64,000 nucleotides of DNA. Origin: Alcanivoracaceae bacterium (GTDB lineage Bacteria > Pseudomonadota > Gammaproteobacteria > Pseudomonadales > Alcanivoracaceae). The stretch covers positions 1 through 64,000 of the forward strand of contig JARGOL010000012.1 of NCBI GenBank assembly GCA_029212745.1. The letters are read 5' to 3'. This document shows positions 22,907-31,140 of this stretch, piece by piece. Under the pieces are notes generated by a model. It was not told the DNA's origin, did no database searches, and saw only the letters and a list, made by a program, of their open reading frames with translations. Made by a program: the position numbers and the translations under genes. Position 1 is the stretch's first letter; each line of letters begins with the position of its first letter.

Positions 22907-23767
22907 ATGTCATTGTCCTCTTCCCTGCGTAGCGGCCAGTTCTGGGCCCGGGCAGGCCGGTCACTGGTGGCCCTGTTGCTGGTGCTGTGGCTGGCCTGGC
23001 TGCTGGCTGATGCCATCTGGCTGGCATGGAAGGGACCGAGCATGCCGGCCCTGTCTGACGACAAGGTGGTGCTGGCGGCCAGCAATACCAATACGTCCGC
23101 TGCCCTGTCGGTGGCCCGGGTGCGCCAGTGGCAGATATTTGGTCCGGCTGAGGCAGTGGCCAGTGATGGGCCGGTGGAGGCGCCGGAGACACGATTACGG
23201 CTTGAGTTGCTGGGCGTGTTCCAGCACCCTGACCCGGCCCAGGCGGGCGCCATCATTGCCCAGCAGGGCAAGGAAGGGGAGCTCTTCAGGCCCGGCGCAC
23301 GGGTGCCGGGCAATGCCACCCTCGAAGAGATCTATCCGGACCAGGTGATCCTTAATCGCATGGGCCAGCGCGAGGCGCTCAAGCTCAAGATGCCGGACCT
23401 GGCGGACGGTTTCGAGCAGACCGCGTCTGCGCCGGCGGTGGGCCGGCGCCCGCCTCGCCAGAGTGCACCACCGCCGGAAAAGGGAGTGGATATGGACTCC
23501 CTGGCACAACAGCGTGAAATGGTCATTGGTCAGCTGGGGCTGGTGCCCTTTGCTGCTGGCGGCTATCGCATCGGCGACAGCGCACCGTCGGAAATGCTGG
23601 CGCGCGTGGGCCTGCGCGGTGGTGATGTCCTGGTTTCAGTGAATGGCCACACCCTGGGTGAAGAAGCATCTGACCTGGCGGCCATGGAGAGTTTTCGCAA
23701 TACCGGCACCGCCACAGTGGTAGTGCAGCGTGGCGAACAACAGTTTACGGTAACGTATCCGCCCTAG
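22907..23767 (+). CDS. gspC: Type II secretion system protein C
   Basis: 286 residues: one membrane helix (about 19-40), a periplasmic homology region (VARVRQWQIFGPAE and LELLGVFQHPDP) that contacts the secretin N0 domain, a proline-rich linker and a C-terminal PDZ-like domain (about 205-286, GLRGGDVLVSVNGH). Links the inner-membrane platform to GspD. It ends 5 bases before gspD. Confidence 0.9.
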   Translation: MSLSSSLRSGQFWARAGRSLVALLLVLWLAWLLADAIWLAWKGPSMPALSDDKVVLAASNTNTSAALSVARVRQWQIFGPAEAVASDGPVEAPETRLRLELLGVFQHPDPAQAGAIIAQQGKEGELFRPGARVPGNATLEEIYPDQVILNRMGQREALKLKMPDLADGFEQTASAPAVGRRPPRQSAPPPEKGVDMDSLAQQREMVIGQLGLVPFAAGGYRIGDSAPSEMLARVGLRGGDVLVSVNGHTLGEEASDLAAMESFRNTGTATVVVQRGEQQFTVTYPP

Positions 23768-23772
23768 GATTA

Positions 23773-25950
23773 ATGGCGATGACAGACAGAATTAAAAGCA
23801 CATTGATGCTGCTGGCCCTGTTGCTGGTGGCGCCTGTTCCTGCCATGGCAGAGGACGGTGCAGCCCCGGACCCGGATGGCAAGACATGGACGGTGAATAT
23901 CCGCAACGCGGACATTCAGGCGTTCATCACCCAGGTGGCAGAGATGACCGGCAAGAATTTCGTTGTCGATCCGCGCGTGCGCAGCCGCGACGTCACCGTG
24001 ATTTCCTCCAAGCCCCTGTCTGCCGCCGAGGTCTATGAACTGTTCCTGTCCGTGCTGCAGGTGCACGGGTATGCGGCGGTTCCCGCTGGCGACGTGATCA
24101 AGATCATCAACAATGCCAATGCCAAGCAGAGTAATCTGCCGTTGTCGGAGAGCAAGGGCGAGAAAGGCGAAAACCTGATCACCCGGGTGATATCCGTGGA
24201 AGGGGCGCCGGTGGACGAACTGGTGCCGGTGTTACGTCCCATGGTGCCGCAATACGGCCACCTGGCGGCGGTATCGTCCGCCAATGTGCTGATCATCAGC
24301 GATCACGCTGACAATATCCGTCGCATCGAGGCCATCATTACCCACCTGGAAGGGTCTGAGTCGCAGGATGTCGAGATCCTGCAGCTCGAACATGCCTGGG
24401 CGGGGGACCTGGTGACCCTGCTGGAATCGCTGGTGCCGGAGAAGGCGGGCCGGCGTGGCAAGGAAGCGCCGTCCAGTGTCACACTGGTGGCAGACGAGCG
24501 CACCAATCGCCTGATTGTCAAAGGTGACCGTCTGGCGCGCGACCGTATCCGCAACCTGGTCATCGAGCTGGACGTGCCCTCCAATCATGCCGGCAGCCTC
24601 CAGGTGATCCGTCTCGACCATGCCGATGCCAAGTCCACCGCCGAGTTGCTGCGCAGCTTTGCCGAGGGCGGCAAGGGCGGTGGTGGTGGCGGTGAGGGCC
24701 AGTCTACACCGGCCTCCGGTGTTTCTATCCAGGCGGATGAATCCCTCAACGCCCTGATCATTCGTGCCGAGCCTGCGCTGATGAAGGAAATGAAATCCGT
24801 CATCAGCCAGCTGGATGTGCGTCGCGCCCAGGTGCTGATCGAGGCGGCAATCGTTGAAATTTCCAGTGGTGATGGCCGGGCGCTCGGCTTCCAGTATGCC
24901 TCCGGCGATGAAGAAAATGGTGTGGGCGCCATCAACTTCAGCAACGTCGGTGTCAGTGTGGGGGAGATTCTCGGGGCCGTGGTGGCGGACGACGCCTCCG
25001 CCGTCCAGTTGGGTGACGGCATTACCGCCGGCGGCGGCGAACGGGGTTCCGATGGTGAGCTGAAATGGGGGGTGCTGATCCAGGCGCTGGCGTCCACCAC
25101 CAATGCCAACCTGCTGAGCACGCCCAGCATACTGACGCTGGATAACCAGGAAGCGTCCATTATCGTTGGTGAGAACGTGCCGTTCGTGACCGGCCAGAGC
25201 ACCAGCACTGGTGCCGGCGTCTCCAACCCGTTTACCACCATCCAGCGTCAGGACGTGGGCCTGACGTTGAAGGTAACGCCGCACCTGGCCGGACTGGACA
25301 CCATCCGTCTGGAGCTGGAGCAGGAGACCTCATCGGTCAAGGATTCAAATGCCTCCACGGATACGCAGCAGCCCGTGGACATTGTCACAACCAAGCGCCA
25401 GATACAGACAACCGTGCTCGCTGACGATGGCGAGACCATCGTGCTCGGCGGCCTGATCAAGGATGATGTCCGCGAGGTGGTGCGCAAGGTACCCCTGCTC
25501 GGCGACATTCCCCTGCTGGGTATTCTGTTCCGCTCCAAGGGCACCAGCCGGGAAAAGCAGAACCTGGTGGTATTCCTGCGGCCGAGTATCCTGCGTGACA
25601 GCCAGCGGCTGCTCGACCTGACCCGTAACCGCTACCTGGGTGTCACTGCACTGCAGTTCGAAGTCAACCGGCGTGGCGATCTGGAGCGCGTGGTCAAGGC
25701 GCCGTTGCCGATCAATCCGGACGATGTGTTCTCTGGCCGCGACGGTGAGCAGGGCGAGGAGTTGGCCCCGGCCGTGGACGCCTATCTGGAAGAGCAGGGC
25801 GAGCAACCCTACACCCGCTCGACCCAAGCGCGACAAAGCGACGCCGACGAACCCGGACAGCCCGAGGATGCCGACACGGCTGGCAGTGAGTCCCGGGCAG
25901 ACACAGACGCACAATCCGCTGATGCGGAACCGGGGACAGTAGAGGACTGA
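23773..25950 (+). CDS. gspD: Type II secretion secretin GspD
   Basis: 725 residues. A signal peptide ends near PAMAED. The N0 domain (WTVNIRNADIQAFITQVAEM), repeated N1-N3 domains with a Gly-rich insert (KGGGGGGEG), and the secretin core with VPLLGDIPLLGILFRSKG follow. The last 110 residues are acidic and low-complexity, the likely S-domain/pilotin region. It forms the outer-membrane channel. An alternative ATG two codons later is possible. The remaining gsp genes are not in the window. Confidence 0.95.
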   Translation: MAMTDRIKSTLMLLALLLVAPVPAMAEDGAAPDPDGKTWTVNIRNADIQAFITQVAEMTGKNFVVDPRVRSRDVTVISSKPLSAAEVYELFLSVLQVHGYAAVPAGDVIKIINNANAKQSNLPLSESKGEKGENLITRVISVEGAPVDELVPVLRPMVPQYGHLAAVSSANVLIISDHADNIRRIEAIITHLEGSESQDVEILQLEHAWAGDLVTLLESLVPEKAGRRGKEAPSSVTLVADERTNRLIVKGDRLARDRIRNLVIELDVPSNHAGSLQVIRLDHADAKSTAELLRSFAEGGKGGGGGGEGQSTPASGVSIQADESLNALIIRAEPALMKEMKSVISQLDVRRAQVLIEAAIVEISSGDGRALGFQYASGDEENGVGAINFSNVGVSVGEILGAVVADDASAVQLGDGITAGGGERGSDGELKWGVLIQALASTTNANLLSTPSILTLDNQEASIIVGENVPFVTGQSTSTGAGVSNPFTTIQRQDVGLTLKVTPHLAGLDTIRLELEQETSSVKDSNASTDTQQPVDIVTTKRQIQTTVLADDGETIVLGGLIKDDVREVVRKVPLLGDIPLLGILFRSKGTSREKQNLVVFLRPSILRDSQRLLDLTRNRYLGVTALQFEVNRRGDLERVVKAPLPINPDDVFSGRDGEQGEELAPAVDAYLEEQGEQPYTRSTQARQSDADEPGQPEDADTAGSESRADTDAQSADAEPGTVED

Positions 25951-26089
25951 CGCCACCAGGGCCCGGCCCCGGCGGAGGTTTTCTTATCCCCGAGGGTCTT
26001 TTATATTGTCTCTTTGGGGAACTCAGGGCGATCGGGCCCTGCATACGACAAAATCAAAACTCCGGGCCCATAAGGGAGTAACAGGCGTC

Positions 26090-27037
26090 ATGCTCAAGCT
26101 GCAATTCAAGGACAAGCGCAAGGCAGCAATCTGGCTGGTAGATCCTCGCTATGCCATCGGTCGGGACAAATCCAACGATATCGTCATCGATGAAGACGGT
26201 GTCGCCGGTTTCCATGCCGAGCTGCGTATTGAAGATGACGACCGGATTTTCCTCACCGATGCGGGCAGCGCTACCGGCACCTACGTCAATGGCAAGCAGA
26301 TCAAGGCGCGCACCCAGCTGCGGGCTGGCGATGTCATTGGTGTCGCCACAGCAGAGATGAGCCTGGTTGACCCGAAGCAGGAGCTTGCTGGCCAGCCGGC
26401 ACCAGCCCTTGCCGATGAGGCCACTGCCCTGACGCCGGCCCTGCAGGGGCTTTCCGTTGGGGAAGGTGTCGGTGGTGTGCCCACCGGCTGGAGCCTGAAA
26501 GCGAAAACCGGGTCCGTGGCCGGGCGCGTTTTCCCCCTGCCTGCCAGTGGCCGGGCCATCGTTGGCCGGTCCCAGAACTGCGATATCGTCCTCGCTGGCA
26601 CCCACGTCTCCCGCCAGCACGCAGAATTGTATTTCCAGAGCGGCAAGCTGCATGTAAAGGATCTGGGCTCTTCCAATGGCACCTTCCTGAATCGCAAACG
26701 CGTGGAAGATGCCGTGGTAAGCCCGGGTGACGAACTGCGATTCGATACCCTGGTTTTCCAGGTGGAAGCGCCGGCCGAGAAGAAGCCGGAAGAGCCTGCA
26801 CAGCAGCCCGGGGATTCAACCATGTTCCGGGCACAGGCCGTTCAGGTGCCTGACGCGGGCGGCAAACCGGCGGCAAAGCCCGCGGCAAAACCCGAGCCGC
26901 GGCCGGTGGCTGCCAGTTCGGCAGCGGAGCCGGATCCGGTTGCGCCCGCCGCAGGCGGTGGCAGTGGCGCTATGGTGGCCATAGCGGTGGTGGTCGTGCT
27001 GGCAGGTGCTGCCGGGGCCGCCTACTTCCTGCTCTGA
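26090..27037 (+). CDS. Membrane-anchored protein with two FHA domains
   Basis: 315 residues from the ATG at 26090, which has AGGGAG upstream; an in-frame start at 26006 would add 28 residues of no recognisable character. FHA domain 1 spans about 22-90 (AIGRDKSNDIVIDEDGVAGFHAEL), FHA 2 about 165-225 (IVGRSQNCDIVLAGTHVSRQHAEL, LGSSNGTFLNRKRV). A Pro/Ala/Glu-rich linker leads to one C-terminal membrane helix that ends the protein. FHA domains bind phosphothreonine, so it may scaffold a phospho-signal at the inner face of the membrane. No Ser/Thr kinase is in the window. It is separated from gspD by 139 bases; functional linkage to secretion is inference. Confidence 0.85.
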   Translation: MLKLQFKDKRKAAIWLVDPRYAIGRDKSNDIVIDEDGVAGFHAELRIEDDDRIFLTDAGSATGTYVNGKQIKARTQLRAGDVIGVATAEMSLVDPKQELAGQPAPALADEATALTPALQGLSVGEGVGGVPTGWSLKAKTGSVAGRVFPLPASGRAIVGRSQNCDIVLAGTHVSRQHAELYFQSGKLHVKDLGSSNGTFLNRKRVEDAVVSPGDELRFDTLVFQVEAPAEKKPEEPAQQPGDSTMFRAQAVQVPDAGGKPAAKPAAKPEPRPVAASSAAEPDPVAPAAGGGSGAMVAIAVVVVLAGAAGAAYFLL

Positions 27038-27054
27038 TTTATCGTCCGGCCTGT

Positions 27055-28119
27055 TCAATCACGCTGCAGGGCTTCCAGGTTCTGCAGCACGCGGCCGACC
27101 CTCTCCAGCTTCTTGTTCAGCTCCGGATGCTCCGGTGAGATCGGCAGGATACGCTGCCAGGCCTGTTGTGCCTGGAGGTATTTCCCCTGGGCATACAGGT
27201 TTTCTCCTTCTCCCAGGCCAGCGCGCATGATCTGCTGGCACAGCTGCGTCACTTCCTGGTCCAGACGCTCCAGCGTGTCGCTGTGAGCAGATATGTAGTC
27301 GCGTGCCTTGAGCAGGTCTGACAGGTTGCCACTGTCCCGGTAGGCCCCCAGCAGGGCCTCGGCCTGGTCCCGTTGCCGGCGAACCTGTTGCTGGCGTTTG
27401 CGGTAGCTGGCGCTGGTGAGCGCCTGGCTGGCCTTGCGTTCCAGCTCGCTGGCGGGGCTGCCGTCAGCGGCCAGTTCGCGACTCAGTGACAGCAGCTGGT
27501 GGGTGCGTTGCCAGTCTTCCTGCTGGGCGAACCACTGCCCCAGTTCTGACAGCTCAAGGACAAGCTCGCTGCGCCGTTCGGCAAGGGTCTTGTGCGCACG
27601 TCGGGCAGCGGATGAGGTGAGCTGGTCCAGGGTGCGAACCTGCAACCCGTGATCGGCCAGCCAACGTCCTTCAGCAAGCAGCAATGCACTCACGGCCTGC
27701 GCCTGGACCCGTTCTTCCCGCTGCTCAAGGGCTGACCGGGTGCTGGCCAGGGCGGCACTATCGGGCAGCCGATCCGTGGCCGTGTCGAGGCGTTCGTGGG
27801 CTGCGCGCCAGTTGCCTGCCCGTGCCAGGGAGAGTGTTTCGCGATGGACCTGTTTCTCGAAATCACTGATTTCCCGGTCCAGCTTGCTGGCCTGGGCGCG
27901 AATGCTTTCGTACTGGGGGTGTGTATCAGCGGCCGAGTTGATCAGGTAGCGCGCGGTGCGGAAGTCCTGTTCCCGCCGGGCCTTCTCGATATCAGCGGTG
28001 AGGTCCTCGCTGGTCAGCAGCGTCAGCTGCGCGCAGCCCCCCAACAGGAGCAGCACGGCAAGACTAGCTGCCCTCCATACGCAGGCCGGTTTCCATGATC
28101 TGGTTGAGAAACTGGGCAA
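27055..28119 (-). CDS. TPR-like lipoprotein
   Basis: 354 residues from a TTG start at 28119, with GGAG seven bases upstream inside the end of the cyclase gene. A signal peptide ends in the lipobox LLGGC, with Cys29 as the likely lipidated residue. The rest is helical and alanine/leucine-rich with tetratricopeptide-like repeats (DFRTARYLINSAADTHPQYE; YLQAQQAWQRILPISPEHPEL). It overlaps the upstream cyclase by 56 bases, indicating translational coupling. It probably works in the periplasm as a partner or sensor for the cyclase; function unproven. Confidence 0.75.
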   Translation of the reverse strand: MPSFSTRSWKPACVWRAASLAVLLLLGGCAQLTLLTSEDLTADIEKARREQDFRTARYLINSAADTHPQYESIRAQASKLDREISDFEKQVHRETLSLARAGNWRAAHERLDTATDRLPDSAALASTRSALEQREERVQAQAVSALLLAEGRWLADHGLQVRTLDQLTSSAARRAHKTLAERRSELVLELSELGQWFAQQEDWQRTHQLLSLSRELAADGSPASELERKASQALTSASYRKRQQQVRRQRDQAEALLGAYRDSGNLSDLLKARDYISAHSDTLERLDQEVTQLCQQIMRAGLGEGENLYAQGKYLQAQQAWQRILPISPEHPELNKKLERVGRVLQNLEALQRD

Positions 28120-29596
28120 TGCGCTGCTCCATCAAGGTTTCCGAGTGGGCGTGTACGCCGGTAATCAGGAAGGTGCTTACCACGTCCGTCTTGCCTCTGA
28201 CCTGCATGCTGCCGGCGGGTTCAAAGCGTATACGCGGAGCGATGTTGGCATCAGTCACCACCGCTTCCGGTGCCACTACCTGGCCAGCTCCCGCCATGTT
28301 GGAAAGCCGTGATGCCAGGTTGACGGCATCGCCCACCACTGTGTACTGCATGCGGTCCCGGGACCCCAGGTTACCGGCCAGCATTTCACCGTAGTTGATT
28401 CCGATGCGGAAGTCGACGGTGGTCAGGCCTCGCTGCGAGCGAACCACGTTCAGGCGCTCGATCAGCCGCTGGATCATGACGGCACAGCACAGGCCATGAA
28501 ACAGGTGCTCGCTGTCGTCTTCCGGCACGCCGAAGACGATCATTGCGCAATCACCCATGTACTTGTCGATGGTGCCCCGGTAGAAGGTGGATGCCATGGT
28601 AATCGCATCAAAGTAGCCGTTGAGCATCTCCGCCACTGCATCGGGCGCCATGTTCTCCGACAGACTGGTGAAGCCGACGATATCGGCGAACACGACGGTG
28701 GCCTCGACCTCGCGCCCACCCAGTGACACCTGGTCCAGGTCCGACATCATGCGCTTGGCCACGGAGGGGCTGACGAAACGGGACAGGACCCGTTCCACCT
28801 GGTCCTTCTCGAGCATATCCACTGCCATGGTGTTGTAGGCATCAATGAGCTTGCCGATTTCGTCGTTGCGCCGTTCCTGGATACGGTAGTCCAGATTGCC
28901 CGCGCGCATTTCCCGCGCTGCGTGAAGCAGGTTGTGAATGGGGCGCGACAGGCGTCGGCTGACAATGAAAGAGACAATGATGGCCACGATGCCCATCAGC
29001 ACCGTCGCGGTAACGATGGTCTCACGGACTTTCTGCTGCGTGTCGATGATCGGCTGGCGTGACACGGTCACGGCGGCAAAGCCCACCAGCGTGCCATCCT
29101 GCTCTATGCGCGCAAAATAGCTCGATAGCGGCGTCTGTTCCTGCTGCCAGCGCACTGGTTCATCACTCAGCGCAGGCAGCACATTGGCTGGCACCGTGCC
29201 CACTTCAATCAGCTGCTGGCCGTCATGGTCGAACAGGGAGGCGCCCAGCAGGTTGTCGTTGTTGGTCAGGTTGTTGAGCAGGACCTGGAGGGTGAAATCA
29301 TCACTGGCGAGCAGGGGTTCCCTGGCGCTGGCGGAGAGCTGGGCGGCCAGGGCGGTGCCGAAGCTGTCTGCCTGGCTCTGCATGCGGGCGCTCTGGCTGT
29401 TGAGGATCACAGAGCCCAGTACGGCCATGCAGAAGGTGATCATCAGGGAAATGGATATGCCCAGCTTCCACGCCACCGGAAAGTATTCCGGCAGGTAGGG
29501 CACAAGGCCATCACCGAAATTACGGGCGACATTCCCCAGTTTTTCGCCGAATTTTCCTGCCACCCTGGCCCCCGTTGCAATCCTGCAAGCTGGCAT
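28064..29596 (-). CDS. Class III adenylate/guanylate cyclase with HAMP domain
   Basis: 510 residues. Membrane helices at about 44-65 and 195-214 bracket a periplasmic sensor region. HAMP follows (215-265), then the class III cyclase domain (about 295-460). Asp305 (VVFADIVGFTSL) and Asp349 (DKYMGDC) are the metal ligands, Lys345 the purine-recognition residue, and VVGDAVNLASR the transition-state region, so it should be active. The Lys plus Thr combination favours ATP. It probably makes cAMP in response to a periplasmic signal. It is translationally coupled to the downstream lipoprotein gene. Confidence 0.88.
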   Translation of the reverse strand: MPACRIATGARVAGKFGEKLGNVARNFGDGLVPYLPEYFPVAWKLGISISLMITFCMAVLGSVILNSQSARMQSQADSFGTALAAQLSASAREPLLASDDFTLQVLLNNLTNNDNLLGASLFDHDGQQLIEVGTVPANVLPALSDEPVRWQQEQTPLSSYFARIEQDGTLVGFAAVTVSRQPIIDTQQKVRETIVTATVLMGIVAIIVSFIVSRRLSRPIHNLLHAAREMRAGNLDYRIQERRNDEIGKLIDAYNTMAVDMLEKDQVERVLSRFVSPSVAKRMMSDLDQVSLGGREVEATVVFADIVGFTSLSENMAPDAVAEMLNGYFDAITMASTFYRGTIDKYMGDCAMIVFGVPEDDSEHLFHGLCCAVMIQRLIERLNVVRSQRGLTTVDFRIGINYGEMLAGNLGSRDRMQYTVVGDAVNLASRLSNMAGAGQVVAPEAVVTDANIAPRIRFEPAGSMQVRGKTDVVSTFLITGVHAHSETLMEQRIAQFLNQIMETGLRMEGS

Positions 29597-29699
29597 GATC
29601 TGCCGACGCTGCTGAGTGTCTGCTGGTCATTCCTGCTGCTGACCTGCCTAAGATAGCATCTAGACGGCGCTGGAATAACCTCCAGCATCGCCCAACGGG

Positions 29700-30680
29700 T
29701 CACACGGCGACGGGGACGCCGTGGTCGGTGCGGTCTGTCAGGATCTCGAATGCGGCGCCATGGGCACTGGTCAGTGTGCGGTGTTCGCCGTTGGCACTGA
29801 CCAGCTCGGCGGTACACCGTGCAATCTTGCTGTTCAGGCAGGTCTTGCTGCCCCCCGGGGGGTTGAAGTAGGTGAGGCCGGTGAAGTGCTGTGCAGGCGC
29901 CTCGATATGCACATTGAGCGTGTCACCGCCACTGCGCGTGCGGAAGCTCCAGTCGAAGAACCGGTATTTCCCCCTGGCACGCAATGCCTCACCGATGCGG
30001 TTGAAGCTGTAGTCTTTGCCGTCCAGGCGCAGGCAGGCGATGGTCAGCCAGGGAGAGGGTACTGGCCCTATACGGACCCGCGCAGTGATGCATTCCAGGA
30101 AGGCATCCGGGGCGTTGTCGAAGCCGGCCACCTGGCCCCAGGCGTACTGGTCGGTATGCTGGCTGCCCCAGTTATGGTTTTCGCTGCCTGACCAGCCATC
30201 AATCAGGTGCTCTTCGCCATTGACGCTGATGCGCCCGGTGAAGCGGACCATCGGACGGGACACCACAGATTTGGCCCGTGGCAGTTTGCGCGGGTAAAGC
30301 GCCTCGGGCAGGAACAGCACGGGGGCCTGGCCGTCATCATAGTTCAGGGTCCAGGACAGCCGGTTTCCGCCATGCTCGGCCTTGCCATTCAGGGCGTGGC
30401 TCTGCAGGTGCGCAGCGGCCAGCTGAACAGACATGGTGTGATCATCGAACTGGCAATCTGCCAGTGGGTATTCTTCCTTTACGGCCGTCACCTGCTGGCG
30501 GTCGCCATCAAACCAGATGGCCCACAGCTCGCCCATGGCCGCCCTTTTGCCGTCAGCGGGAATGAAAAGCGTGTAGCGAATCCAGAACGCACGCGGCGCA
30601 TCCGGTGCATTGGCACGCAGGAACCAGGATTCGTAATGCCCTCCCTGTCCGCTGTACTGGCAACCGTGGTAAGGAATCAC
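29700..30680 (-). CDS. CrtC/AttH-like beta-barrel protein of unknown function
   Basis: 326 residues, no signal peptide. The pattern of FWIRYTLFIP near the N-terminus, then LIDGWSGSENHNWGSQHTDQY and AWGQVAGF, resembles the hydroxyneurosporene synthase/AttH/tocopherol-cyclase-like lipocalin superfamily, which act on or bind hydrophobic isoprenoid or lipid molecules. Starts at GTG 30680, overlapping the preceding gene's stop (GTGA), so it is coupled to the small gene upstream and to the GMC oxidoreductase before that. A role on a lipid or steroid-like substrate is inference; the family assignment is by eye. Confidence 0.55.
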   Translation of the reverse strand: MIPYHGCQYSGQGGHYESWFLRANAPDAPRAFWIRYTLFIPADGKRAAMGELWAIWFDGDRQQVTAVKEEYPLADCQFDDHTMSVQLAAAHLQSHALNGKAEHGGNRLSWTLNYDDGQAPVLFLPEALYPRKLPRAKSVVSRPMVRFTGRISVNGEEHLIDGWSGSENHNWGSQHTDQYAWGQVAGFDNAPDAFLECITARVRIGPVPSPWLTIACLRLDGKDYSFNRIGEALRARGKYRFFDWSFRTRSGGDTLNVHIEAPAQHFTGLTYFNPPGGSKTCLNSKIARCTAELVSANGEHRTLTSAHGAAFEILTDRTDHGVPVAV

Positions 30681-31129
30681 GACAGTGCCCCGCTCTGGTC
30701 GTAGGCGTGCTCCTCGCGTACCAGGCGCAGCGCCTTGAACGGGAATGTCAGCATGGAATCGCGGTAGGCAACTTCTGCACGACCTGCCGGTTTGCCAGCA
30801 CGTGACACAGTCAGCGGGCAGGTGATCAGTGACTGCACCCAGCCGCCCTTGCCATAGGTTTTCTTGCCTTCAGCACGCAGGCTGCCAAGCACCGGATGGT
30901 CAAATTCAAGCCAGTAATGTGGTCCACTCAGGTGGATAGTCAGTTCGCCATTGCACTCACAGCGCTGGCCATCGATATCGACCACACCGCGAAAGACCCG
31001 CGGCACTGACAGGCTGAAAATCCGGGTAGTGAAAGCCTGGATGGAAAAGGCAAAGCTGTGTTCGACCGCATCGCCGTCCAGCTGCATCCAGCCACTCATG
31101 GTTTCGTTCAGTTGCAGTCCGACGCTCAT
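30677..31129 (-). CDS. Small unknown protein linked to the GMC oxidoreductase
   Basis: 150 residues from ATG 31129, chosen because AGGAGG lies six bases upstream; an ATG 15 bases earlier has no such site. Begins MSVGLQLNETMSGWMQLDGD and is beta-rich (CECNGELTIHLSGPHYWLEF). No signal peptide, membrane segment or catalytic motif that I recognise. It starts 11 bases after the GMC stop and overlaps the next gene by four bases, so the three are one transcript. I cannot name the family; it may be a small lipocalin-like or partner domain for the oxidoreductase. Confidence 0.6.
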   Translation of the reverse strand: MSVGLQLNETMSGWMQLDGDAVEHSFAFSIQAFTTRIFSLSVPRVFRGVVDIDGQRCECNGELTIHLSGPHYWLEFDHPVLGSLRAEGKKTYGKGGWVQSLITCPLTVSRAGKPAGRAEVAYRDSMLTFPFKALRLVREEHAYDQSGALS

Positions 31130-31140
31130 GGCAGACCTCC

